The position numbers were made by a program, and so were the translations under genes. The notes beneath the pieces are model-generated. The model had not been told where the DNA came from and ran no database searches. It worked only from the letters and a program-made list of their open reading frames with translations. A DNA stretch of 64,000 nt from Azotobacter beijerinckii (GTDB lineage Bacteria; Pseudomonadota; Gammaproteobacteria; Pseudomonadales; Pseudomonadaceae), in assembly GCF_900110885.1 (NCBI RefSeq), contig NZ_FOFJ01000006.1, positions 92,738 to 156,737 on the forward strand, in the 5' to 3' direction. Positions 57,364-63,807 of this stretch are shown here, piece by piece. The first letter of the stretch is position 1; each line of letters opens with the position of its first letter.

Positions 57364-57654
57364 TCAGAGCTCCTTGGACAACTGAATTGCCCGCTCGATG
57401 TCACGTTGCTGGTTGGACTTGTCGCCGCCGCCCAGCATGATCAGCAGCACATCGCCCCGTTGCACGTAGTACATCCTCCAGCCGGGGCCGAAGAACTCAC
57501 GCATCTCGAACACGCCTTCGCCAACGGGCTTCACGTCGCCCAGGTTGCCCAGCGCCGCACGCTGCAAGCGCTTGATCAGCCGCATACGGGTGATGGTGTC
57601 TTTCAGCCCACTCAGCCAGTCGCTGAAGGCTTCGGTTTCGATGATGGAATACAT
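57364..57654 (-). CDS. HigB/RelE-type toxin (phage Gp49-like)
   Basis: A 96-residue RelE/ParE-superfamily toxin (FSDWLSGLKDTITRMRLIKRLQRAALGNLGDVKPVGEGVFEMREFFGPGWRMYYV, then GGGDKSNQQRDIERAIQL). Family members are usually ribosome-dependent mRNA interferases. The toxin comes first, then the antitoxin with no gap. The start is the ATG at MYSIIETE; the longer frame upstream runs through the operator. Confidence 0.85.
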   Translation of the reverse strand: MYSIIETEAFSDWLSGLKDTITRMRLIKRLQRAALGNLGDVKPVGEGVFEMREFFGPGWRMYYVQRGDVLLIMLGGGDKSNQQRDIERAIQLSKEL

Positions 57655-57663
57655 GGCCCGCAC

Positions 57664-57681
57664 TGTAGCCAAAAGGCTACA
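57664..57681 (-). promoter_or_regulatory. palindromic operator of the first toxin-antitoxin pair
   Basis: Seven-base perfect arms TGTAGCC and GGCTACA surround AAAA, ten bases upstream of the toxin start. Position and symmetry fit autorepression by the HigA-type antitoxin. Confidence 0.6.
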
Positions 57682-57800
57682 CCTGTCAAGCGCATGGGAT
57701 GCCGCGCGGTGCCCTTACTCCCTCGTCTTCAGGGGCATCGATTTGGCCAGCTTGGCCTGCATGTTTTCTTTGCCGTGGGTAGGGATAAGGAGCGGCACCG

Positions 57801-58850
57801 ATGAGCAACAAGATCGATCTGCAACTGGCCGACCTGCCGTTGCTGCTGCGCTTCATCCCGGCGGATAGCCGGGAGGTGTGGATTCAGGTCGGCATGGGGC
57901 TGAAAGTCGAGTTCGGCGAGGCTGCCTTCGATGACTGGGACGACTGGAGCCAGTCCGGCACCGGGTACAGCCCGCGCGATGCGCAGACGGTGTGGCGGTC
58001 GTTCCGCAAGTCGGGCACCGGCATGGGCACGGTGATCAAGCTGGCCAAAGACGCCGGCTGGTTGCCGGAGAAGCGCGAACTGAGCCGCGAGGATCGGCGC
58101 CGGCTGGCCGAACAACTGGAGGCGAGGCGTCAGGCGCGGCAGGCCGAGGTCGAGGCGGACGAAGCCCGCTCGGCACGGATGCGCGAGGCGGTGGCCGAGG
58201 CGTGCGGGCGGATCTGGGCCGAGCACTGCCGGCCCGAGGGCGCGAGCGACTACCTGCAGCGCAAGCGGGTGGGCGGCCACGGCGTGGGGCACTTCTCGCA
58301 TCTGGTGGTGCTGGAGATCGACGATCAGGCGGAGCGTTGCCAGATCTGGGTCGGCGAGGATGCCCAGCGCTGGCTGGGCATGGTGCCGAAGCCGCGCCCG
58401 GCGCACCTGTCGATGCTGGTGTTCCGCAAGGGCTACATGGCGGTGCCGCTGCGCGATGCGGCGGGGCGGCTGTGGGCGTTGCAGTCGATCAACGGGCAGG
58501 GCACCAAGCTGTTCCCGAAGTACGGGCGCAAGCAGGGTTGCTTCCACCTGATCGGCGAGCCGGCCGGTGCCGCGGTGCTGGCGGTGGCCGAGGGCTATGC
58601 GACGGCGGCGAGCGTACATGAAGCCACCGGCTGGCCGGTGGCGGTGGCGTTCGACGCGGGCAATCTGCTGGCGGTCGGCCGTGCGCTGCGCGAGCTGTAC
58701 CCGGAAGCGGCGCTGGTATTCGCTGGCGACGACGACCCGAGCCAGCCGGGCAATCCGGGCCGCACCAAGGCCGAAGCCGCGGCGGCGGCGCTGGACGCGG
58801 TGGCGGCCTTCCCGGCGCTGCCGGCCGGGGCGATGGGGGAGGCGGCGTGA
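57801..58850 (+). CDS. phage primase (PriCT-2 and Toprim domains), C-terminus missing
   Basis: A 349-residue protein. The N-terminal PriCT-2-like domain (about 5-75, LLLRFIPADSREVWIQVGMGLK) leads to a charged linker and a Toprim domain at about 255-325 (LAVAEGYATAASVHEATG, FAGDDDPSQPG). It would prime phage DNA synthesis. The usual Toprim-primase tail of the type WNDLH-x5-GLDAVR is absent here but opens the helicase gene 1.1 kb downstream, so the ancestral gene appears split. The ATG follows AAGGAGCGG. Confidence 0.82.
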   Translation: MSNKIDLQLADLPLLLRFIPADSREVWIQVGMGLKVEFGEAAFDDWDDWSQSGTGYSPRDAQTVWRSFRKSGTGMGTVIKLAKDAGWLPEKRELSREDRRRLAEQLEARRQARQAEVEADEARSARMREAVAEACGRIWAEHCRPEGASDYLQRKRVGGHGVGHFSHLVVLEIDDQAERCQIWVGEDAQRWLGMVPKPRPAHLSMLVFRKGYMAVPLRDAAGRLWALQSINGQGTKLFPKYGRKQGCFHLIGEPAGAAVLAVAEGYATAASVHEATGWPVAVAFDAGNLLAVGRALRELYPEAALVFAGDDDPSQPGNPGRTKAEAAAAALDAVAAFPALPAGAMGEAA

Positions 58851-58882
58851 TGTTGGATACTCAATCCATTCGCTTTGAATCG

Positions 58883-58911
58883 TTGACCCGTGCTGTGCTC
58901 GGGCCTATCCT
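58883..58911 (+). promoter_or_regulatory. promoter of the C4-like RNA and antirepressor unit
   Basis: TTGACC and TATCCT stand exactly 17 bases apart, 34 bases after the primase stop. It is the best sigma-70 promoter I see in the element. Transcription would start near 58918, just before the first hairpin of the RNA. Confidence 0.65.
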
Positions 58912-58918
58912 TGCCCGC

Positions 58919-59011
58919 AAGTCCACTGTGAAAGCGACAGTGGCCGGGTTTGGCGACCCGATCAGGCAAAGGCGCACAAGCGCCCATCATTCGACAGCAG
59001 GCGCTTTTTTT
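58919..59011 (+). ncRNA. C4-like antisense RNA candidate
   Basis: Successive hairpins CCACTGT-N7-ACAGTGG, CGGGT-N6-ACCCG and GGCGC-ACAA-GCGCC stand in about 65 bases. An intrinsic terminator follows: AGCGCC (58979-58984) with GGCGCT (59000-59005), then a run of T. The last hairpin and the terminator share one arm, so they exclude each other. The loop TTGGCGA of the second hairpin is complementary to TCGCCAA at 59085-59091 in the leader of the next genes. Phages P1/P7 use the same order: C4 RNA, small icd gene, antirepressor. Assignment to the Rfam C4 family was made by pattern, not by a covariance search. Confidence 0.6.
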
Positions 59012-59084
59012 GTGCCTGCCGTTCAGAGTTATGGCGGCCGTGTGTGGGAGACCTTCGGGTCTGCCGGGTTCCTTTGTCCCCGGT

Positions 59085-59140
59085 TCGCCAACCTGCGCAC
59101 GGCTGCCACCTATATTCGTTTGGCGACGAATCGTGGCAGC
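59085..59140 (+). promoter_or_regulatory. leader of the icd-like/antirepressor message with target site and hairpin
   Basis: TCGCCAA (59085-59091) can pair with the loop of the C4-like RNA. It is followed by a long hairpin with eight-base arms GCTGCCAC and GTGGCAGC and inner arms ATTCG and CGAAT. That hairpin's apical loop TTTGGCGA repeats the C4 loop sequence. The ribosome site AAAGGAG lies 12-18 bases beyond. Competition between these pairings would control access to the next genes. The rest of the primase-to-small-gene gap (58851-59164) holds the promoter and RNA described separately. Confidence 0.5.
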
Positions 59141-59164
59141 TCCTCAGACAAAGGAGCATCACGC

Positions 59165-59335
59165 ATGAAGCACTCGCACGCCCTCAATCCGTCCAAACTC
59201 CGGGCGCTGGCCCATCGCCGCATGGCCCTGGCCGCGCTGCACGCCGACTCCAGCCTTTCCACTCGTCTTTCCCGTTACAACCATCACATGAGCATCGTGC
59301 GCCGCCTGGAAGCCGGGGAGGTGCAGCATGGCTAA
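59165..59335 (+). CDS. small icd/orfX-like protein upstream of antirepressor
   Basis: A 56-residue basic helical protein (KLRALAHRRMALAALHADSSLSTRLSRYNHH). No family is recognised from sequence. The ATG has AAAGGAG at eight bases, and its end overlaps the antirepressor start by eight bases. In P1 the small icd gene in this place must be translated for the antirepressor to be made, and it inhibits cell division. The role here is inferred from position only. Confidence 0.65.
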   Translation: MKHSHALNPSKLRALAHRRMALAALHADSSLSTRLSRYNHHMSIVRRLEAGEVQHG

Positions 59336-60002
59336 CGTCATTCCGTTTTCCTTCGATCAGCATCCGGTTCGCGTCATCGAGCGTGACGGCGAGCTGTGGT
59401 TCGTGGCCGGCGATGTAGCCGAAGCGCTGGAGTATCGCGATGCCGGCAACATGATCCGCAACCTGGATGACGACGAAGCTGATACTCACATTGTGAGTAC
59501 CAGGTCTGACAATGGTGTAGAGCAGGATCGCGAGCTGCTGATCATCAACGAGTCCGGCCTGTACGCGGCGATCCTCAAGAGCCGCAAGCCGGCGGCCAAG
59601 CGCTTCAAGAAGTGGGTGACGTCCGAGGTGCTGCCGTCGATCCGCAAGACCGGGCGCTATGAGCACCCGGATGCCGACGCTATCCGCGCGGAAATGACCG
59701 AGGTGCGTGCGGCGTTAACCGATACCGCTGTGAAGAATGCCGCCTGGGATCTGATCCACGAGCGCCCTGAACTGTTCCTGCGTGACCTGCGCTTGCTTGT
59801 GAGCTGGGACTGGACCGGGCAGCCACAGGCTCAAGTCATACCGCGCTCGGCAGTGGTGATGCAGTCGGATCAGTTAGCAGGGTATGTGGGCGATAGGTTC
59901 GGTCCGGCACTGACCCTGTTGCCGGACATTATTGAGGCAGCGGCAAAACGTCTTGGTGCAGCGGTGTGCTTACCGCATCTGCGGGAGCACAAGGATGAAT
60001 GA
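59328..60002 (+). CDS. BRO-N domain antirepressor
   Basis: A 224-residue protein. The BRO-N domain fills about residues 1-110 (NVIPFSFDQHPVRVIERDGELWFVAGDVAEALEY, then RELLIINESGLYAAILKSRKPAAKRFKKWVTSEVLPSIRKTG). A different C-terminal domain follows that I do not recognise. Phage antirepressors of this kind bind and inactivate the CI-type repressor. Its stop overlaps the helicase start (ATGAATGA), so expression of helicase may be coupled to it. Confidence 0.85.
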   Translation: MANVIPFSFDQHPVRVIERDGELWFVAGDVAEALEYRDAGNMIRNLDDDEADTHIVSTRSDNGVEQDRELLIINESGLYAAILKSRKPAAKRFKKWVTSEVLPSIRKTGRYEHPDADAIRAEMTEVRAALTDTAVKNAAWDLIHERPELFLRDLRLLVSWDWTGQPQAQVIPRSAVVMQSDQLAGYVGDRFGPALTLLPDIIEAAAKRLGAAVCLPHLREHKDE

Positions 60003-61719
60003 AGCACGGAAGCTGGACTGGAACGACCTGCACGTGGCCCACGGCCTCGACGCCGTGCGCGCGCAGCTCGCGCAGGCGCTGACTCTTCCCCGCACCCCAT
60101 CTGTGGTGCAGCCGCCCGAAGCGGCTGCGGCGACCGAGGGGGCCGGGGAGGGCGAAGAGGCCAAGGCGCGGCGCGACGCCGCGATTGCCGCGAAGGTCTT
60201 CCAGAGGTTCGCGCTGGTCGAGGGCAAGACGGCGGTCTTCGACATGCACAAGCAGGCGACCCTCAAGAAGACAGCCTTCGAGGCGCTGGTGACCAAGCCG
60301 GTGGCCACCGCCTGGTTCGGGCGGATGGACAAGAAGCTGATCGCCGAGGATCAGGCGCAGCGGCTGGTCGATCAGGCCAAGCTGGCCGGCAAGGCGACGC
60401 GCGACGGCGGCTCGGAGCTGTCGCCGGTCGAGCGTTACGTCTACATCGACGGCACCAAGGACGCCTGGGACGTGGCCAAGCGCCGGCGCGTGCCGGAAGG
60501 CGCGGTGAAGATGGCCCTGGGCGATGCCTACGGCCTGTGGCTGAACAGCCCGCAGCGGCGCACCGTGGACATGGACCACATCGTCTTCGACCCGACCATG
60601 ACCAAAGACCCGGAGGTGTACATCAACACCTTCGAGGGCCTGCCGCTGACGCCGGAGGACGCGCCGGAGAAGTGCCGGACGCTGCGCGGGATGATCGGCT
60701 TCCTCTGCAACGGCGACCCGCAGGCGACGCACTGGCTGACCTGCTGGCTGGCCTACCCGCTGCAGCACCTGGGCGCGAAGATGGACACGGCCGTGCTCAT
60801 GCACTCGACCATGGAAGGCTCGGGCAAGAGCCTGCTGTCGGCGGACATCATGGGCGCGATCTACGGCGCCTACGCCGCGACGGTCGGTCAGGCGCAACTG
60901 GAATCGAGCTGGACGGTGTGGCAGTCGAACAAGCTCTACGCCGTGTTCGAGGAAGTGGTGAGCCGGGACCAGCGTTACAACCAGGTGGGCAAGATCAAGC
61001 ACATGGTCACCGGCAAGACCGTGCGGATGGAATCGAAGTTCGTCAACGGCTGGGAAGAGGCCAACCACATGAACGCCGTGTTCCTGTCCAACGAGATCAT
61101 GCCGTGGCCGATCAGCGAGAACGACCGGCGCATGCTGGTCATCTGGCCCGAGGAAACGCTGCCCGAGGAGCGGCAGAAGGCCGTCGAGTACGAGCTGGCC
61201 AACGGCGGGCTGGAGGCGCTGTACGGCTACCTGCTGAGCTACGACCTGGGCGACTTCAACCGGCGAACCCGCCCGCCGCAGACGGAGGCGCGGCAGCGGC
61301 TGGTGGCCTTGAGCCGGGCCAGTTGGGAAAACTTCTTCGTAGCCTGGAAGTTCGGGACGCTGGGCGTGCCCTTCGGCCTGGCGCGCACCGAGGACATCCA
61401 CGACCTCTTCCTCACCTGGTGCTCGCGCAACCGCGAGAACACCTTGAGCGCGACCAAGCTGTCGCTGTTCCTCTCCACCCAGGTGCCCAAGACGGCGGGT
61501 CAGGTGGGCTGGAAAGGCGACGATGGCGTGCGACGACGGGCGATCCTCTTCGTACCGGAAGACGAGACGGTGGACATCGGCAACAGCGAGGCCGTCGGCG
61601 CGAAGATCCGGGCCTTCCGCCGCGCCGCCTACTGGGCCGGCTGGGGGCCGGAGAAGTGGGAGAAGTGCCAGGGCTTCACGGTGCCGATGGATGCCGAGAA
61701 ACCGACGGAGGTGGCCTGA
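59995..61719 (+). CDS. phage replication helicase (DUF5906/D5-like), with a primase-tail fragment at its N-terminus
   Basis: A 574-residue SF3/D5-type replication ATPase. The first 25 residues (LDWNDLHVAHGLDAVRAQL) are the usual C-terminal tail of a Toprim primase. A linker follows, then the conserved helicase region with the P-loop MHSTMEGSGKSLL near residue 270 and FLSNEIMPWPISENDRRMLVIWPEE, the sensor/arginine segment typical of DUF5906 proteins. It is related to the P4 alpha-type primase-helicase, here as a separate gene. An iteron array lies directly downstream. Confidence 0.85.
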   Translation: MNEARKLDWNDLHVAHGLDAVRAQLAQALTLPRTPSVVQPPEAAAATEGAGEGEEAKARRDAAIAAKVFQRFALVEGKTAVFDMHKQATLKKTAFEALVTKPVATAWFGRMDKKLIAEDQAQRLVDQAKLAGKATRDGGSELSPVERYVYIDGTKDAWDVAKRRRVPEGAVKMALGDAYGLWLNSPQRRTVDMDHIVFDPTMTKDPEVYINTFEGLPLTPEDAPEKCRTLRGMIGFLCNGDPQATHWLTCWLAYPLQHLGAKMDTAVLMHSTMEGSGKSLLSADIMGAIYGAYAATVGQAQLESSWTVWQSNKLYAVFEEVVSRDQRYNQVGKIKHMVTGKTVRMESKFVNGWEEANHMNAVFLSNEIMPWPISENDRRMLVIWPEETLPEERQKAVEYELANGGLEALYGYLLSYDLGDFNRRTRPPQTEARQRLVALSRASWENFFVAWKFGTLGVPFGLARTEDIHDLFLTWCSRNRENTLSATKLSLFLSTQVPKTAGQVGWKGDDGVRRRAILFVPEDETVDIGNSEAVGAKIRAFRRAAYWAGWGPEKWEKCQGFTVPMDAEKPTEVA

Positions 61720-61730
61720 TGGCTGTCTTG

Positions 61731-62036
61731 ACTAGGGTTGCTAGGGTTTGTCTAGGGTCGTTTTCGCTAACCCTAGCCAGCGCAAACCCGCGCCGTTGCT
61801 GGCTTGGCGGGGGTCTGTCTAGGGTGACTAGGGTTCACGCGGGCGCGCGCGTACGCGGGTGCGTTTTTATCGGTATCTGACGGCGCCTCAATGCGTGCCG
61901 ATGATTTTTCTCATGCGTGAGGGAAAACCCCTAGCAACCCTAGTCACCCTAGTAAAAGTCTATAAAGCCTTTGAAATTAAAGGATTTTTTGTGACTAGGG
62001 TTGTGACTAGGGTCGAGGATTTCCCGACTAGGGTTG
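61731..62036. repeat. array of twelve CTAGGGT iterons, candidate replication origin
   Basis: The 343-base gap after the helicase gene. Eleven exact CTAGGGT cores and one CTAGGGGT occur in both orientations. Forward copies begin at 61732, 61741, 61752, 61819, 61828, 61995, 62007 and 62028; reverse copies end near 61776, 61934, 61943 and 61952. Close copies are 8-12 bases apart, about one helical turn. An A/T-rich tract (61952-61993) lies between the third and last groups, and an alternating GC tract (61844-61857) between the second and third. Iterons, an A/T-rich unwinding region and a neighbouring primase/helicase are the parts of a P4-like origin. Confidence 0.65.
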
Positions 62037-62062
62037 AATTCGACCAGAAGGAGAGCAGGGAT

Positions 62063-62566
62063 ATGGCGGTTTACGGCGAAAAGCAGGACCAGGTGCGCGC
62101 AGGCGGAATGATGACGGCAGTGGACGACCTGTTGCGCCAATGGGGCCAGGAACGCGCTGCGCCGGCCCTGGAAGCTTCGCTGCGCTCGCCGCTGGGCGAC
62201 ACCGACCAGTGGCTCGGCGGCGGCCGTGGCAGCGGCGGAGAGCGCGGCTTGGGCGTAGCGGCGCTGTTCGCCCAGCACAGCCGGGTCTGCCGCGTGGTGG
62301 ACGACGTGCTGCGCTCCCTGAGCGCCCCACGCGAAGAAGGCGGCCTCGGCGGCCGTGGGCGGGTGCTCTACACACTGGCCAAGGTGCGCTACGTGCATGC
62401 CGGCGAGCAGCCTCCCGTGGTGGCCCAACTGGCCGAACTGGCGATCAGCGAGCGCACCTACCGCACGCAGGTGGCCGAACTGCACAGGGCCGTGGCGGAG
62501 CGGCTGGAGAAGCGGTTGCGGGAGGCGGATAGGGTGGCGTGGCGGGTGTTGGTGGGGGAGGTTTGA
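62063..62566 (+). CDS. putative late-gene regulator, antitermination Q-like
   Basis: A 167-residue protein. The C-terminal third has a sigma-region-4-like helix-turn-helix pattern (VVAQLAELAISERTYRTQVAELHRAVAERLEKRL), as in several phage Q-type antiterminators. The position at the end of the early rightward operon also fits. The start is the ATG at MAVYGEKQ, with AAGGAG upstream, directly after the last iteron; the longer frame runs back through the iteron array and is rejected. Its 3' end is duplicated 891 bases downstream. Confidence 0.55.
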   Translation: MAVYGEKQDQVRAGGMMTAVDDLLRQWGQERAAPALEASLRSPLGDTDQWLGGGRGSGGERGLGVAALFAQHSRVCRVVDDVLRSLSAPREEGGLGGRGRVLYTLAKVRYVHAGEQPPVVAQLAELAISERTYRTQVAELHRAVAERLEKRLREADRVAWRVLVGEV

Positions 62567-62572
62567 GAGTCG

Positions 62573-62654
62573 GTAGGGTGGGCAACTCGCGCAGCGATTG
62601 CTCACCGCCGAGGGCGCGGGCCGGTGGACAAGGCTGCGCCGTTGTCCACCCTAC
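62573..62654. repeat. inverted pair of REP-like palindromes
   Basis: Two related units of about 35 bases face each other: GTAGGGTGGGCAACTCGC... (62573-62607) and, on the other strand, GTAGGGTGGACAACGGCG... (62621-62654). Each is an imperfect palindrome whose arms contain GGTGGNCAA and its complement. A third single unit lies at 63464-63498. This is the structure of a REP doublet, mobilised by RAYT proteins in pseudomonads. It lies between the Q-like gene and higBA and could act as a bidirectional terminator. Confidence 0.6.
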
Positions 62655-62658
62655 GGTT

Positions 62659-62967
62659 TCATGCGTGCGCCGGATGCGTCTCGGCCCACGGGCGGATCTT
62701 CGCCAGCGTCTCGGCAATGGCGTCCTTGGTCATCTCGCGGTCGTAGTCCGACTGCAGGCCGATCCAGAAGTCTTCCGACATCCCGAAGAACCGCGCCAGA
62801 CGCAGGCCCGTGTCGGCCGTCACGGCACGTTTGCCGGCCACGATCTCGCCGATACGCCGCTGCGGCACGCCGATCTCCTTGGCCAGCCGGTACTGGGTGA
62901 TCCCCATCGGCTTGAGGAACTCCTCGAGCAGAATCTCGCCCGGATGTGGGTAGGCTACTTCGCGCAT
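62659..62967 (-). CDS. higA: HigA antitoxin, second pair
   Basis: A 102-residue Xre-family protein of the HigA/VapI type (HPGEILLEEFLKPMGITQYRLAKEIGVPQRRIGEIVAGKRAVTADTGLRLARFFGMSEDFW). It neutralises the adjacent toxin and represses the operon. The ATG at MREVAYP has GAGGAGG six bases upstream; an in-frame extension into the toxin gene is rejected. It follows the toxin gene by ten bases, the usual higBA order. Confidence 0.92.
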   Translation of the reverse strand: MREVAYPHPGEILLEEFLKPMGITQYRLAKEIGVPQRRIGEIVAGKRAVTADTGLRLARFFGMSEDFWIGLQSDYDREMTKDAIAETLAKIRPWAETHPAHA

Positions 62968-62977
62968 GCTCACCTCC

Positions 62978-63259
62978 TCAGTGGTAGTCCACGATTTCAA
63001 CATCGTCCGCGCCGGCATCCGACCAGCGGAAGCACACCCGCCACTGGTCGTTGATGCGAATGCTGTACTGCCCGAGCCGGTCGCCCTTGAGCGCCTCCAG
63101 CCGGTTGCCGGGCGGCACTCGCAGATCGTCCAGACGCCCGGCGCGGTTCAGCATCGCCAGCTTGCGCATGGCGACGGCCTCGATGTTCACGAAACGCCGC
63201 ACGCGATCACCGTCGAACAGGCTTTCGGTGTCGCGGCACTTGAATGAATTGATCGCCAT
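62978..63259 (-). CDS. higB: HigB toxin, second pair
   Basis: A 93-residue RelE-superfamily toxin close to classical HigB (MLNRAGRLDDLRVPPGNRLEALKGDRLGQYSIRINDQWRVCFRW, ending EIVDYH). It would cleave mRNA on translating ribosomes. Start ATG at MAINSFKC; the operator palindrome lies eleven bases upstream. The cassette is inserted against the direction of the phage genes and is bracketed by duplicated phage sequence. Confidence 0.92.
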   Translation of the reverse strand: MAINSFKCRDTESLFDGDRVRRFVNIEAVAMRKLAMLNRAGRLDDLRVPPGNRLEALKGDRLGQYSIRINDQWRVCFRWSDAGADDVEIVDYH

Positions 63260-63269
63260 GGCGGGCATG

Positions 63270-63286
63270 GTAACGCTGCGCGTTAC
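63270..63286 (-). promoter_or_regulatory. palindromic operator of higBA
   Basis: Seven-base perfect arms GTAACGC and GCGTTAC around TGC stand just upstream of higB. This is the expected binding site for HigA autoregulation. Its sequence differs from the operator of the first toxin-antitoxin pair, so cross-regulation is unlikely. Confidence 0.6.
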
Positions 63287-63295
63287 TAACGAGCA

Positions 63296-63457
63296 ATGTT
63301 AGCCAGCCGAACGGCGCCCGCCAGCCCGGCCCAGCTCGCCAAGCTAGCGATCAGCGAACGTACCTACCGCGCACCCAGGGCCGTACAGGAGCGCCTGGAG
63401 AAGCGGTTGCAGGCGGCGGATAGGGTGGCGTGGCGGGTGTTGGTGGGGGAGGTTTGA
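63296..63457 (+). pseudogene. 3'-end remnant of a second Q-like gene
   Basis: A frame of 53 codons from ATG whose last 40 residues repeat the C-terminus of the Q-like protein (AQLAKLAISERTYR, a gap of about seven residues, then ERLEKRLQAADRVAWRVLVGEV). The last 78 bases of the homologous stretch are identical to the upstream copy, while the earlier part has drifted and lost codons. No ribosome site precedes the ATG. It is best read as a truncated duplicate. Confidence 0.7.
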
Positions 63458-63492
63458 GAGTCGGTAGGGTGGGCAACTCGCGCAGCGATTGC
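63415..63492. repeat. 78-bp direct repeat flanking the higBA cassette
   Basis: Identical to 62524-62601 over 78 bases, spaced 891 bases. The repeat covers the last codons of the Q-like gene and most of a REP-like unit. The homology continues upstream at lower identity (from about 63328 against 62422). Together the two copies bracket the higBA cassette. Confidence 0.85.
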
Positions 63493-63504
63493 CCACCGCT
63501 TGTA

Positions 63505-63807
63505 TCAGCGCTGGCTGTGCTTCTCGCCACGGGAACGCACGGTGGCTGCGTCCCAGAAGGCATCCACGGCCGTAGGGTCGTTCGGGTCATAAAGATCGCC
63601 GGCATCGTGCGCCACCGGCTCGTCGGCGGCTGCTTCGGCCTTGACGCGCTGCCAGGCGATGACGCGCTTGAGCGCGGCGGCGGAGACGTCTTCCGACGTA
63701 ACCGCTCCATAAACCCTACCTTCGAAACCGCGCCCTGAGATCTGATGCTGAGCTCCCGATTCCTTCTGGAACTTGCCCCGCATGATGCGTCCCGCCCCCA
63801 ACGTCAA
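63505..63807 (-). CDS. unrecognised minus-strand frame (up to 100 aa)
   Basis: An open frame of about 100 codons ending in a plausible acidic soluble segment (DLYDPNDPTAVDAFWDAAT). I do not recognise a family. The first 10 codons overlap the IS66 tnpB start on the opposite strand, so the original 5' end may have been replaced when the insertion sequence arrived. It might be the tail of a chromosomal or phage gene, or chance. Confidence 0.3.
   Translation of the reverse strand: MTLGAGRIMRGKFQKESGAQHQISGRGFEGRVYGAVTSEDVSAAALKRVIAWQRVKAEAAADEPVAHDAGDLYDPNDPTAVDAFWDAATVRSRGEKHSQR

Larger units (their letters stand above)
50446..63457. mobile_element. prophage-like integrated element next to mutS
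   Basis: The span from the integrase to the last recognisable phage-gene remnant. It contains an int operon, repressor and Cro-like switch, CII-like gene, antirepressor, primase, helicase and Q-like gene, plus an AT-rich cargo gene and two toxin-antitoxin pairs. No head, tail or lysis genes are in view, so it may be a satellite, a remnant, or a prophage whose late genes lie beyond the window. The left end is between 50396 and 50445. The right end was not identified; a partial IS66 element follows. The mutS-cinA interval is a known site for prophage and pyocin-like insertions in Pseudomonas. Confidence 0.85.
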
